From Propionispora vibrioides (GTDB taxonomy: Bacteria; Bacillota; Negativicutes; Propionisporales; Propionisporaceae), in NCBI RefSeq assembly GCF_900110485.1, contig NZ_FODY01000001.1, forward strand, positions 186,001 through 250,000: a stretch of 64,000 bases of DNA, in the 5' to 3' direction. Below, one piece after another: positions 1 through 8,160 of this stretch (position 1 is the stretch's first letter; each line of letters opens with the position of its first letter). Below the pieces are notes generated by a model. It was not told the DNA's origin and ran no database searches. It saw only the letters and a program-made list of their open reading frames with translations. The translations under genes were made by a program, and so were the position numbers.

Positions 1-1101
1 CTCGTAGCTGCCTTCTTCCAACCGTTGAATTTCCACATCGACAATTTCATCGTGTTCATCCTGGATATCGCCGACAATTTCTTCAATGACATCTTCCAGT
101 GCCACCAAGCCTGCCGTCCCGCCATACTCATCGGCTACCACCGCAAGATGAATGCGTTTCCGCCGCATGACCTGCAAAAGTTTTGCTACCGACATTCCCT
201 CCGGAACGACCAGAATCTCCCGCATAATGGTTTTTAAATCTTTATTTTCAGAATTACATAAATCAAAATCCATCAAATCTCTTAAATGAACCATACCGAT
301 CACATGGTCTTTATCCTCAATGCAAAGCGGAAACCGCGTATGGCTGGCTTCCCGGACCACCCGCAGATTTTCTTCATAAGAATCATCAACAAACAGGCAA
401 ACCATATCCTGCCGCGGAATCATAACTTCCCGGGCCAGACGGTCGGCAAAATCAAACACATTGTCAATCAGTTCGCTTTCCATTTGATCCAGCACACCGC
501 CACGGTGGCTGGCGCTTACCAGCATGCGTAATTCCTCTTCCGAATGGGTCAGCTCAGCCTCTTTAGCGGCCTTAATCCCCAGGATAGCCAAAAATGCCTG
601 CGCCGCCTGATTGAACAGCAAAATAACGGGATACCCGATTTTATGAAAAATATATAAGGGCCATACGGAAAATAAAGCGACTTCCTCCGTCTTTTGAATA
701 GCCAGTGATTTGGGCACCAATTCTCCCAATACAATATGCAGAAAGGTTATAAGTATAAAACCAAGAGCCACACTGATGGTGGACGCCAGCCAATAATAAT
801 TGTCAGGCAGAATGTCGTTAAACAAAGACACCAGCAGTGACGCCACGGCAGGTTCTCCCAGCCAGCCTAGAGCCAGCGAGGCCAGAGTAATTCCCAGTTG
901 AGTAGCTCCCAGGTAGGTATCAAAGCCCGACACTACCTTCAGAGCCAAAACAGCCCGGCTGTTGCCCTGATGAGCCAGTTCTTCCAAGCGGGTCTTTCTT
1001 ACCTTTACCAGCGAAAATTCGGCAATAACAAAAAAACCATTTAGAAAAACCAATAACAGAGCCAATATTATTTTTACCGTACTATATAAAGGCGAATCGA
1101 T
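1..1101 (-). CDS. CNNM/CorC (HlyC)-type hemolysin-family membrane protein, 3' end outside window
   Basis: This is the N-terminal part of a DUF21 plus CBS-pair membrane protein of the family often annotated as hemolysin or magnesium/cobalt efflux protein; family members are thought to move divalent cations. About 367 codons are visible. The N-terminus is a hydrophobic segment containing NGFFVIAEFSLV, followed by KVRKTRLEEL, typical of DUF21. Near the window edge are the CBS hallmark EYGGTAGLV and the acidic DIQDEHDEIVDVE that leads into the CorC/HlyC C-terminal domain. The reading frame is still open at base 1. The start is uncertain. The frame contains no ATG or GTG; a strong GGGAGAGG site sits 7 nt before an ATC codon at 1101, while the first ordinary start is TTG at 1065 without a clear binding site. 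Starting at 1101 gives the N-terminal length expected of the family. Confidence 0.85.
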   Translation of the reverse strand, partial: MDSPLYSTVKIILALLLVFLNGFFVIAEFSLVKVRKTRLEELAHQGNSRAVLALKVVSGFDTYLGATQLGITLASLALGWLGEPAVASLLVSLFNDILPDNYYWLASTISVALGFILITFLHIVLGELVPKSLAIQKTEEVALFSVWPLYIFHKIGYPVILLFNQAAQAFLAILGIKAAKEAELTHSEEELRMLVSASHRGGVLDQMESELIDNVFDFADRLAREVMIPRQDMVCLFVDDSYEENLRVVREASHTRFPLCIEDKDHVIGMVHLRDLMDFDLCNSENKDLKTIMREILVVPEGMSVAKLLQVMRRKRIHLAVVADEYGGTAGLVALEDVIEEIVGDIQDEHDEIVDVEIQRLEEGSYE

Positions 1102-1115
1102 AGCGCATCCTCTCC

Positions 1116-1700
1116 CTATTTTTGCACATCATGCCTGACCGGCATGATGGTTCCTGCTGTAAAAATATACTGCAGCGCACTTTCACTGGTAATGTCTAAA
1201 GCTATTATATCCTTCTTAGGTACCAGAATATTAAAGCCGTTGGTTAAATTAAAACTCATCGGAACATAGACACAGACATGTTCTTCGTCCATAGCTTCCG
1301 CCAGCGGCTCGGAAAGCTCCGACATAATAAAGCCGATTGACTTTGCCCCCGGATGGGGATAAGGCACCAAAACAGCCTGTTTAAATAGATGCTGTGACTC
1401 AAACACAGCCGTAGATAATTGTTTGATGCTTTTGTAAATAAACTTTACTATGGGAATGGAATCCAGCAGACGCTCACCAAATTCCAAAAGACGTTTCAAT
1501 ATCCAATACGAAGATAGCCAGCCTGTCACAATCAGCAGGATGACAACCGCAACAATCCCGATACCGGGAAAATGTACCGGCATATGTCGTCCCAGCAGAT
1601 CTTCGGCCATGGAAAAAATCTGTACAACAACAAAAGCGGTAATGGCAATTGGAACAATCACAATCAAGCCATTAATAAAATATTTGGAAATTCGATTCAT
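1116..1700 (-). CDS. DUF502 family membrane protein
   Basis: A 194-residue protein of the DUF502 family, whose biochemical role is not known. Two hydrophobic segments are visible, at about residues 8-28 and 46-66, the second ending in the conserved TGWLSSYW. A soluble C-terminal part contains the family signature PIVKFIYKSIKQL and later VYVPMSFNLTNGF. Length is normal for the family. The ATG is preceded by AGAGGAG. It has its own promoter (1722-1750) directly after the era terminator, so it forms a short transcription unit with the CNNM gene that follows 14 bases after its stop. Family assignment is secure; function is open. Confidence 0.88.
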   Translation of the reverse strand: MNRISKYFINGLIVIVPIAITAFVVVQIFSMAEDLLGRHMPVHFPGIGIVAVVILLIVTGWLSSYWILKRLLEFGERLLDSIPIVKFIYKSIKQLSTAVFESQHLFKQAVLVPYPHPGAKSIGFIMSELSEPLAEAMDEEHVCVYVPMSFNLTNGFNILVPKKDIIALDITSESALQYIFTAGTIMPVRHDVQK

Positions 1701-1721
1701 AAAAAATACTCCTCTTTACAA

Positions 1722-1750
1722 ATGATACCATCTATCCTGATTGCGGTCAA
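1722..1750 (-). promoter_or_regulatory. Sigma-A-type promoter of the DUF502 gene
   Basis: On the minus strand TTGACC (1745-1750) and TATCAT (1722-1727) are separated by exactly 17 bases. The -10 lies about 20 bases before the start codon region, and the -35 touches the tail of the era terminator. Assigned by consensus only. Confidence 0.6.
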
Positions 1751-1782
1751 TAAAGAGAAATGACTACCTATCAGGTAGTCAT
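1750..1782 (-). terminator. Intrinsic terminator after era
   Basis: A perfect 10-bp stem (ATGACTACCT, 3-base loop, AGGTAGTCAT; 1760-1782) is followed on the minus strand by TTTCTCTTTATT. It lies about 25 bases after the era stop and separates the pgpH-ybeY-era operon from DUF502. Confidence 0.75.
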
Positions 1783-1805
1783 CCGAAACTTCCTATGCCG
1801 GCCGG

Positions 1806-2711
1806 TTATTCATAGCCAAAATTCCGCAATGAACTGTCCCGGTTACGCCAATCCTTTTTCACTTTAACCCATAAATCCAGAAAACTTTTCGAGCCAAGCA
1901 GGTTCTCAATATCTTTCCTGGCCGCATGACCAATCTCTTTTAGCAGTTTGCCGCCAGCACCAATCACAATGCCTTTTTGCGACTCCCGTTCCACATATAC
2001 CACGGCCCGGATATACAAATCGTCATTGGGCCGTGTGGTAATTTCCTCAATATCCACGGCTATGGCATGAGGAATTTCCTCTCTGGTGACGTGAAGAATC
2101 TTCTCTCTGATCAACTCGGCAATGACCAGCCGTTCCGGTTGATCGGTCAGCATATCTTCAGGGTAATACTGCGGACCCGGCTTTAAATGTTTTTTTATCT
2201 CGTCAGTCAAATGATCAAGATTAGTATGTTCCAAAGCGGAAATCGGTACGACCGCCGAAAAATCAAAGCAATTTGTATACTGGGTAATAATCGGCAAAAT
2301 ATTGTTTTTGCTGATTTGGTCAATCTTGTTGATTACCAGAAGCACCGGCGTTTTAACCGTTTTAAGTCTCTCCAGGATATACTGTTCCCCGGCACCCAGT
2401 TCTTCGGTGGCATCGACAACAAAGGCAACAACATCTACCTCATGCAAGGTATTTTCCGCCGTTTTGACCATATACTCGCCCAGTTTATGCTTAGGCTTAT
2501 GGATGCCCGGCGTGTCAATAAACAGAATCTGAGCGTCCGCCAACGTTAACACACACAAAATTTTATTACGGGTGGTTTGTGGCTTATCAGACATAATCGC
2601 CACCTTTTGTCCAATCAGACTATTCATCAAAGTGGATTTCCCCACATTGGGACGTCCGATGATGGCGACGAACCCCGATTTATATTCTTGTTTTTCAGCT
2701 ACTTCACTCAT
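1806..2711 (-). CDS. era: GTPase Era
   Basis: Era is an essential small GTPase that binds the 3' end of 16S rRNA during 30S maturation. The 301-residue protein has the usual length. The P-loop GRPNVGKST is at residues 19-27, followed by [11 protein letters not shown] (switch II) and NKID (G4). The C-terminal half is a KH RNA-binding domain with [13 protein letters not shown] and the typical ending with [10 protein letters not shown]. The start ATG has AAGGGGAATT upstream. It is the last gene of the operon reading pgpH-ybeY-era. The dgkA and cdd genes that usually sit between ybeY and era in Bacillus are absent; only 75 bases separate the two genes. Confidence 0.98.
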   Translation of the reverse strand: MSEVAEKQEYKSGFVAIIGRPNVGKSTLMNSLIGQKVAIMSDKPQTTRNKILCVLTLADAQILFIDTPGIHKPKHKLGEYMVKTAENTLHEVDVVAFVVDATEELGAGEQYILERLKTVKTPVLLVINKIDQISKNNILPIITQYTNCFDFSAVVPISALEHTNLDHLTDEIKKHLKPGPQYYPEDMLTDQPERLVIAELIREKILHVTREEIPHAIAVDIEEITTRPNDDLYIRAVVYVERESQKGIVIGAGGKLLKEIGHAARKDIENLLGSKSFLDLWVKVKKDWRNRDSSLRNFGYE

Positions 2712-2786
2712 TCCGAATTCCCCTTTTGAAGAACTTGTTACAGTTCTTGCTTCTTCTGAATACTTTTACTTGTTGGTCGGCGGCCT

Positions 2787-3266
2787 TCACACATCGTTTG
2801 GACTTCTGGTAATATTAAGTGCCGCCAACACCTTTTCTTCCTCCAGCCGCATAGTCTGGCGCTCCAGTTCGTCCTCATGATCAAAGCCTAGTAAATGTAA
2901 CATGCCATGGACAGCCAGATAAGCCAGCTCACGTTCCAGAGTATGCCCGAAATCACCGGCTTGTCGCTCGGCCGTTTCCAAGGAGATGATGATGTCACCC
3001 AGCAGCAGTTCCTCCGGACCATCAATAATATCCGGTTCATCGCCTTCATTCAAGGCAAAGGAAAGCACATCCGTAGCCCGGTCTTTCCCGCGATAATCCC
3101 GGTTGAGTTCTCTGATATAAGGATCATCGGCCAGAACAACACTCACTTCGGTTTGTGGCGCCAGGGCATGTATTTCAGCTGCTTTTTGCAGCACAGCCGT
3201 CACGATGCTCTCCAGTTGGTCCGTTACTTTCATCTTTTGCTGGAGATTGCTTATTGTTACTTCCAT
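2787..3266 (-). CDS. ybeY: Endoribonuclease YbeY (rRNA maturation factor)
   Basis: YbeY is a zinc metallo-RNase involved in 16S rRNA 3'-end processing and 70S quality control. The 159-residue protein carries the zinc motif H120-GML-H124-LLGFD-H130. The start at 3266 is supported by GAGGAAG upstream and by an N-terminus (MEVTISN) that matches the family. Its first 92 bases overlap the end of pgpH in another frame, so its ribosome binding site lies inside pgpH and translation is probably coupled. Neighbours pgpH, phoH and era are its usual partners. Confidence 0.97.
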   Translation of the reverse strand: MEVTISNLQQKMKVTDQLESIVTAVLQKAAEIHALAPQTEVSVVLADDPYIRELNRDYRGKDRATDVLSFALNEGDEPDIIDGPEELLLGDIIISLETAERQAGDFGHTLERELAYLAVHGMLHLLGFDHEDELERQTMRLEEEKVLAALNITRSPNDV

Positions 3267-5370
3267 TCTTATACTTCCTCTTCTCTAATTCTTTTAGCGT
3301 ATCCGGATATTCGATTCGGGTGTGAAACATACTGGATAAGACCCGGATAAACACATCACCGATGATATTCAAATCCTTTAAGGTCAAACTGCACTCGTCC
3401 AATTGTCCGTCGTGCAGCCTTTCCCTGATGATCTTTCTAACCATAGCCTCAATCCGGTTCAAGTTGGGTTTGGCTATGGAACGAACCGCGGCTTCGCAGC
3501 AATCAGCCAGCATGATAAGCGCCGCCTCCTTCGTCTGCGGTCGCGGCCCCTCATAACGAAAGTCAGCTTCCACGATGCATTCACTATGATCCGTTTCGGT
3601 AGCCCTGTTATAAAAGTATGATACCAACGTTGTCCCGTGGTGCTGCTGGACAATATCAGTGATCATTTGCGGTATTTTATAGTCCCGGCATAAATCAATT
3701 CCGTCTTTAATATGGGAGGTTACAATTAAAGTGCTTAAAGAGGGGGCAATTTTTTCATGGGGATTATCAATTCCCACTTGATTTTCAACAAAAAAGTAAG
3801 GACGTTTGATTTTGCCGATATCGTGGAAATAAGCACCAACCCTGACGACCACCGGATCGGCACCAATACTGTCAGCAGCCGTTTCCGCCAGATTACCGAC
3901 TAAAACACTGTGGTGATAGGTCCCGGGAGCATCCAGCAGCAACCGTTGCAACAGCGGATGGTTAGGCCTGGTCAGGTCCAGCAGCTTGATGCTGGTAGTG
4001 ATATTAAAGGCATGCTCCAGGTAAGGCAATAACCCAATAGTAATGACGGCCGATACAATCCCGCTGACTACTCCCTGCAAGCCTTGAAACAAGACCTGCG
4101 AGGGATTAACCTGTTTGATAAAACCGGTAGCCAGAATGACAATGAAATTAACCGCCGCAATCCAAACACCCGTTTTAGTCAAACTATAGCCGTGAGTCAC
4201 CTTAGACACGCTATATACGCCAACCATGCTGCCAATTAGAGCAACCGATACGGCACGCAAATCCTGGTCTACAATCACACCAAACAGCATGGCTGCCGTC
4301 ACCCCGGTGAGCAACCCGACCCTGGCATCAATAAGAATAGACGCCAAGAGAGCACCTGCCGCCACAGGAGCTACGAAATCAGAGTAATAATGGGCCGTCT
4401 TACCTAACAGCAAGGTTAACAGAATGATCAGCCCCAGTAAGGTCAACTGCAAATCATTTTCATATACCCCGCGCGAAAATTTATACAAATACCCCATGAC
4501 CAGCAGCATGACCAGCAGCACAAACACAGTCAGACCGAAAACCCTGATCTCACCAACCTGTCCTTTGTATAAGCCAAGCTCTTCCATCGCCTGGATCTGG
4601 TCGGCCGTAACCACATCGCCCTTTCTGACTAGAATTTGTCCTTGCTTTACCGTCTCCCGCACTGGTTCAATACTATTTAACGCCGACTGTTTACGCTTGT
4701 CGGTTTCCCGTATGTTCAAAATAAAATTAGGCTTTAACAGTTGCTGCGTGATGCCGGCAACGGCCGCCTCCATATGCTTGTTAAGCCCCAATTCCTCTGT
4801 TTCGATTACAATATGCTTTCTGGCAAGGTCAATATCATCATCGCGGATTCCACGCTGAAAATATTTGTGCAGCAACAATTTGACCTGTTCCTCCGCTTTT
4901 ACCAAATCCGCCTCATTAAGTTGAACCAACCCGGCCACCGCCGTTTGTGGCAGGCTGACCGGCATATTGGCGGAAATCTTCCCCATCTTCCCTTCATCCG
5001 TTTTTAACGAGGCATCAGCCAGTGTCGAACGGGCTATCAGGAAGATGGCCGCTACACTCTCATCCGCCTTGGCCATGATCGAAACGTCCAGATCATACAC
5101 GTTGGCAATACTGGAAAGTACCTCTTCTTCCAAATGCTTGGTTTTTACCGTATCCACATAAGAAACGGTACGGGGAGCAAGAATATCGCGGTCACTAACT
5201 TGTCCAATTTGGAAAGAAACTTTATCGGAAACAAAATCGGCAGATAAAACGACGGTAAATACGAAAAAAAACGCCAATCCAAGTACCATACGACGAATGA
5301 TGGGTTTTGCATATGTACTCGTTGGTTGAAGAAAAAAATCCCGTAACTTGCTATTATTAAGTGACAGCAT
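3175..5370 (-). CDS. pgpH: PgpH-type 7TMR-HD cyclic-di-AMP phosphodiesterase
   Basis: This family hydrolyses cyclic di-AMP to pApA at the inner face of the membrane. The 731-residue protein has one N-terminal membrane helix, a large extracellular 7TMR-HDED segment, a seven-helix membrane block and a cytosolic HD domain with H516-D517 in YFHDIGK and a later HHGTT. The start at 5370 is chosen because GGAGTG lies 8 bases upstream; a longer reading frame to 5421 would run into phoH. The last about 40 residues are lysine/serine-rich and poorly conserved, and run 92 bases into ybeY. It belongs to the phoH-pgpH-ybeY-era block. Confidence 0.95.
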   Translation of the reverse strand: MLSLNNSKLRDFFLQPTSTYAKPIIRRMVLGLAFFFVFTVVLSADFVSDKVSFQIGQVSDRDILAPRTVSYVDTVKTKHLEEEVLSSIANVYDLDVSIMAKADESVAAIFLIARSTLADASLKTDEGKMGKISANMPVSLPQTAVAGLVQLNEADLVKAEEQVKLLLHKYFQRGIRDDDIDLARKHIVIETEELGLNKHMEAAVAGITQQLLKPNFILNIRETDKRKQSALNSIEPVRETVKQGQILVRKGDVVTADQIQAMEELGLYKGQVGEIRVFGLTVFVLLVMLLVMGYLYKFSRGVYENDLQLTLLGLIILLTLLLGKTAHYYSDFVAPVAAGALLASILIDARVGLLTGVTAAMLFGVIVDQDLRAVSVALIGSMVGVYSVSKVTHGYSLTKTGVWIAAVNFIVILATGFIKQVNPSQVLFQGLQGVVSGIVSAVITIGLLPYLEHAFNITTSIKLLDLTRPNHPLLQRLLLDAPGTYHHSVLVGNLAETAADSIGADPVVVRVGAYFHDIGKIKRPYFFVENQVGIDNPHEKIAPSLSTLIVTSHIKDGIDLCRDYKIPQMITDIVQQHHGTTLVSYFYNRATETDHSECIVEADFRYEGPRPQTKEAALIMLADCCEAAVRSIAKPNLNRIEAMVRKIIRERLHDGQLDECSLTLKDLNIIGDVFIRVLSSMFHTRIEYPDTLKELEKRKYKNGSNNKQSPAKDESNGPTGEHRDGCAAKSS

Positions 5371-5386
5371 GTGTTTCACTCCAATA

Positions 5387-6376
5387 TCAGGTTTTGCCCT
5401 CTCCCATCTCATACCTGTCATACGCTTTCACAATCCGGCTTACTATCTCATGACGGACAACATCACCTTCCGTCAGGTTCACCAACGTAATTCCGTCAAC
5501 ATTGCGGAATATTTCTTGCGCCTGCTTAAGACCGGAAACCGAGTTATGCGGCAAATCAATCTGCGTGATATCGCCTGTTACAACAATCTTAGAGCCAAAG
5601 CCCATTCTGGTTAAAAACATTTTCATTTGCTGCGGCGTCGTATTTTGCGCCTCATCCAATATAATAAAAGAATCATTTAGCGTACGGCCGCGCATATACG
5701 CCAGCGGTGCCACCTCAATGATATTTTTCGCCATGTATTTTTGAAAGGTTTCGTAACCTAAAATATCCTGCAAGGCATCATACAAAGGCCTTAAATAAGG
5801 GTCGATCTTTTCTTGCAAGTCTCCCGGCAAAAAGCCAAGTTTCTCACCGGCCTCAATGGCGGGACGGGTCAAAATAATTCTTTCCACCTCTTTATGTTTT
5901 AAGGAAAATACTGCCAGAGCAACAGCAAGATAAGTTTTCCCGGTTCCGGCAGGTCCTATTCCAAATGTTATATAATTGCTTCTTATCGCCTCGATATAAG
6001 TATGCTGTCCGATGGTTTTCGGCCTGATTTGCCGTCCCCTCGCCGTAGTCATAATCGTGTCGCCAAACATCCTGTGCAAAGATTCCAGCTTTTTATCCTT
6101 CAGCATACGGATGGTATATTTTATATCATGAGCGGACAGGGTATTGCCTAAACGGCAAAGATACCTTAGTTCTTCGAACAAATTGAAAATAAGCCCGGTT
6201 TCCTGTTCATCGCCCCGGATGACCACTTCGTCACCACGGGCAGTAATTTTATCCGGAAAGTAGGAATTGATAATACGAAGATTTTCATCATGCCGTCCTA
6301 ATATGGCAAGCGCCTCCGTAATATCCGTAAATTGAAAACGTTTTTCCGTTACTCCTGTTTCATGTACTGACTGCAA
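5387..6376 (-). CDS. phoH: PhoH-like ATPase (YbeZ type)
   Basis: A 329-residue P-loop ATPase of the PhoH/YbeZ family, found with YbeY in most bacteria and linked to RNA metabolism. Walker A is GPAGTGKT at about residues 141-148; Walker B with DEAQNTTPQQMKMFLTR follows. The frame extends back to a TTG at 6406, but that would place the strong AAGGAGG inside the coding region. The TTG at 6376 lies 10 bases after this site and is the better start, which also removes the overlap with yqfD. The operon is yqfC-yqfD-phoH-pgpH, as in Bacillus. Confidence 0.94.
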   Translation of the reverse strand: MQSVHETGVTEKRFQFTDITEALAILGRHDENLRIINSYFPDKITARGDEVVIRGDEQETGLIFNLFEELRYLCRLGNTLSAHDIKYTIRMLKDKKLESLHRMFGDTIMTTARGRQIRPKTIGQHTYIEAIRSNYITFGIGPAGTGKTYLAVALAVFSLKHKEVERIILTRPAIEAGEKLGFLPGDLQEKIDPYLRPLYDALQDILGYETFQKYMAKNIIEVAPLAYMRGRTLNDSFIILDEAQNTTPQQMKMFLTRMGFGSKIVVTGDITQIDLPHNSVSGLKQAQEIFRNVDGITLVNLTEGDVVRHEIVSRIVKAYDRYEMGEGKT

Positions 6377-6395
6377 AGATAATGTTCCTCCTTGA

Positions 6396-7616
6396 TTATT
6401 GTGCAATATTTACGTCCTGCCCGATATCCTCAATGGCTTCCACGCTTACCTTAACTCGTACAATTGCCGTATCCGGTATATTGATTACAGCAATATCACG
6501 GGATAAAATCTGCGCCGACTCGGGAATAACCGTCTGTATAGCCGACAGCGCTTTGCTCTTGGCACGGTCACGGGCTTCTTCAAAGGTATATTCTCTGTGG
6601 GAAACCTGCAGTTCATGATACACCTTTATGGTAGATTCGACAACAAAGTCGCTATTCCTCCATCCAGGCAGCTTTTTATAGATCGTCTGTTCTTCAAAGG
6701 ACGAATATTTCTCCGGGTGCGGCTCCCGTACAGTAAACTGGGTATCGCCGATTTTCAGGTAAACGCCGATATCCTTTTGCCCGGTGCGGGTATATAGGTC
6801 CTTCGCCATATCTGCCTCACCGTAACTTTCATACCAGACTCGCCCTTTAACAATGCCTTTCGCTTTCGTCAATTGTATAGTATGATCCAACTCCTCCGAA
6901 CTTACTATACCTTCTTCTTTGTTTTCCGGCGGCGGCACAATGCCCCGGATAAGTACATCGCCCGGTTTTACCGTATCATCCTTTTTCACCTTAGGTTGTC
7001 CGTTTAAGACAATAATTTCAGTAATCACTGCATCTTTTGCCGCAACAATATCAGCCGGTGATTTATCTTCCTGCTGCGGCATAGTTTTTTCTACGATTTC
7101 AATCACAGCCCGTGTACCGGTATAGTTAATCCCGACCCAGGCAATTTCAGGAACCTCCAGCATAAGCCGGTTTTCAATCTCCTGCAACCGCTCTTTATCC
7201 TTTATGTTGCCGGGGCTTAGTCCCTGCTGGCGAGCAATGTCCGTGATCCGTTCTAACGGTATTGTTTTGACTCCCTTAACATCGACAAACCAGATATGGA
7301 CCGTCAAAAAGTTCAGGGTAATAAAAAAAAGCAGCGCTCCCAGAGCAATCATTTTGCGCCGCTTTATTTTTTTTGCGACAAAAGGAAACCCGTGGCAGCC
7401 AACCACCTTAATGTGATTACGGGTTTTCCTTACCAGCCTGCGAATACGTAAAAAGTCGGCCAGCTGCAAATAGGCATACATGCTGGACTCATCGCTTTTG
7501 ATATTCCATAAAAGAATACCTTCGGTTATACACAAATTTATGAACTTCTCCGGCATCGGTCCATTAATGCGAATGATGACATGACCATTAAGGTATTTTA
7601 AGAAACTAAGTGTCAT
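6396..7616 (-). CDS. yqfD: Sporulation protein YqfD
   Basis: YqfD is a mother-cell sporulation membrane protein whose exact role is unresolved. The 406-residue product has a single strong membrane segment (MIALGALLFFITLNFLTV) near residues 90-107 and a long C-terminal region with FVDVKGVKTIP and VPEIAWVGINYTGTRAVIEIVE, which resembles the fold seen in YabP/YqfC partners and FtsQ-like domains. The start at 7616 follows GGAGG by 9 bases and overlaps the end of yqfC by 11 bases, so the two are translationally coupled. Strong family match. Confidence 0.93.
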   Translation of the reverse strand: MTLSFLKYLNGHVIIRINGPMPEKFINLCITEGILLWNIKSDESSMYAYLQLADFLRIRRLVRKTRNHIKVVGCHGFPFVAKKIKRRKMIALGALLFFITLNFLTVHIWFVDVKGVKTIPLERITDIARQQGLSPGNIKDKERLQEIENRLMLEVPEIAWVGINYTGTRAVIEIVEKTMPQQEDKSPADIVAAKDAVITEIIVLNGQPKVKKDDTVKPGDVLIRGIVPPPENKEEGIVSSEELDHTIQLTKAKGIVKGRVWYESYGEADMAKDLYTRTGQKDIGVYLKIGDTQFTVREPHPEKYSSFEEQTIYKKLPGWRNSDFVVESTIKVYHELQVSHREYTFEEARDRAKSKALSAIQTVIPESAQILSRDIAVINIPDTAIVRVKVSVEAIEDIGQDVNIAQ

Positions 7617-7881
7617 ACCGAATGACCTCCACGATACCTTCCAGCAAGATTTGTTCAACCTGCAAGTTTCCCAGTACCATATCCGCTCCTGTTACTACCA
7701 GTTCTCCCTGATTCAATTTTATTCTCACTAACGAAGGGGTATATTGTATAATTCCCCGGTGGTTTTCAACCAAAAGTTGTTTATTACCCAACATGGTAAT
7801 ACGGGGCAGATCCATGACGATATCTTGCGGAATATCCAGCAGACCGGCTAGCTTTTGTAAATGTCCCCGCTTATTGCGCAA
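7606..7881 (-). CDS. yqfC: Sporulation protein YqfC (YabP/YqfC family)
   Basis: A 91-residue protein of the YabP/YqfC family. In Bacillus yqfC is expressed in the mother cell under sigma-E. The conserved core is seen as DIVMDLPRITMLGN, with GELVVTG later. The frame runs back to a GTG at 7899, but AAGGAGGGAG lies between, so the TTG at 7881, 7 bases after GGAGG, is the likely start. A good candidate sigma-E promoter (7909-7936) sits about 30 bases upstream. It leads the yqfC-yqfD-phoH block. Confidence 0.92.
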   Translation of the reverse strand: MRNKRGHLQKLAGLLDIPQDIVMDLPRITMLGNKQLLVENHRGIIQYTPSLVRIKLNQGELVVTGADMVLGNLQVEQILLEGIVEVIRYDT

Positions 7882-7908
7882 TATTCTCCCTCCTTCCACC
7901 CCTATAAA

Positions 7909-7936
7909 ATGTATGCGTATCCCTTACGTTTCATTC
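7909..7936 (-). promoter_or_regulatory. Candidate sigma-E promoter of yqfC-yqfD
   Basis: On the minus strand CATACATT (7909-7916) fits the sigma-E -10 consensus CATACANT fully, with GAATGAA (7930-7936) 13-14 bases upstream as a partial -35 match. Position just before a gene known to be sigma-E dependent in Bacillus supports it. No transcription data. Confidence 0.6.
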
Positions 7937-7991
7937 TGAGGAAGGCCCGCATAGCGGACATAAATAAAAAGCGTGAAACAAATCACGCCTT

Positions 7992-8160
7992 TTAAGAAAT
8001 TGCTGATTTAATGGGTCTTGCCGGACTGGCGAGAGATTTTCCCTCTGGAAAGGAGCAAAACCGCAGAAATAGTTAAGCTATTTTAAGATTGCCCTGGCAC
8101 AGCCAGACGGAAAAAGAGCCGTCAGGGCGCGCAGTGTAAATTAACCGGTGATTCCTTAAG
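7992..8160. repeat. Palindromic intergenic element, group A, copy A1
   Basis: A 169-bp element aligning end to end with the copies at 62351 (same orientation), 28328 and 63558 (opposite). Ends are TTAAGAAATTGCTG and, inverted, TTAAGGAATCACCG. Internal inverted arms include AAATAG/CTATTT around a 5-base apex and a CCAGACGG half-site. The right terminal repeat contains the herA stop codon (TAA, 8156-8158). Confidence 0.8.

Noticed and set aside
2729-2748. Inverted repeat AAGAACT/AGTTCTT between ybeY and era
   Set aside because: Seven AT-rich base pairs without a T tract or known function; could occur by chance.
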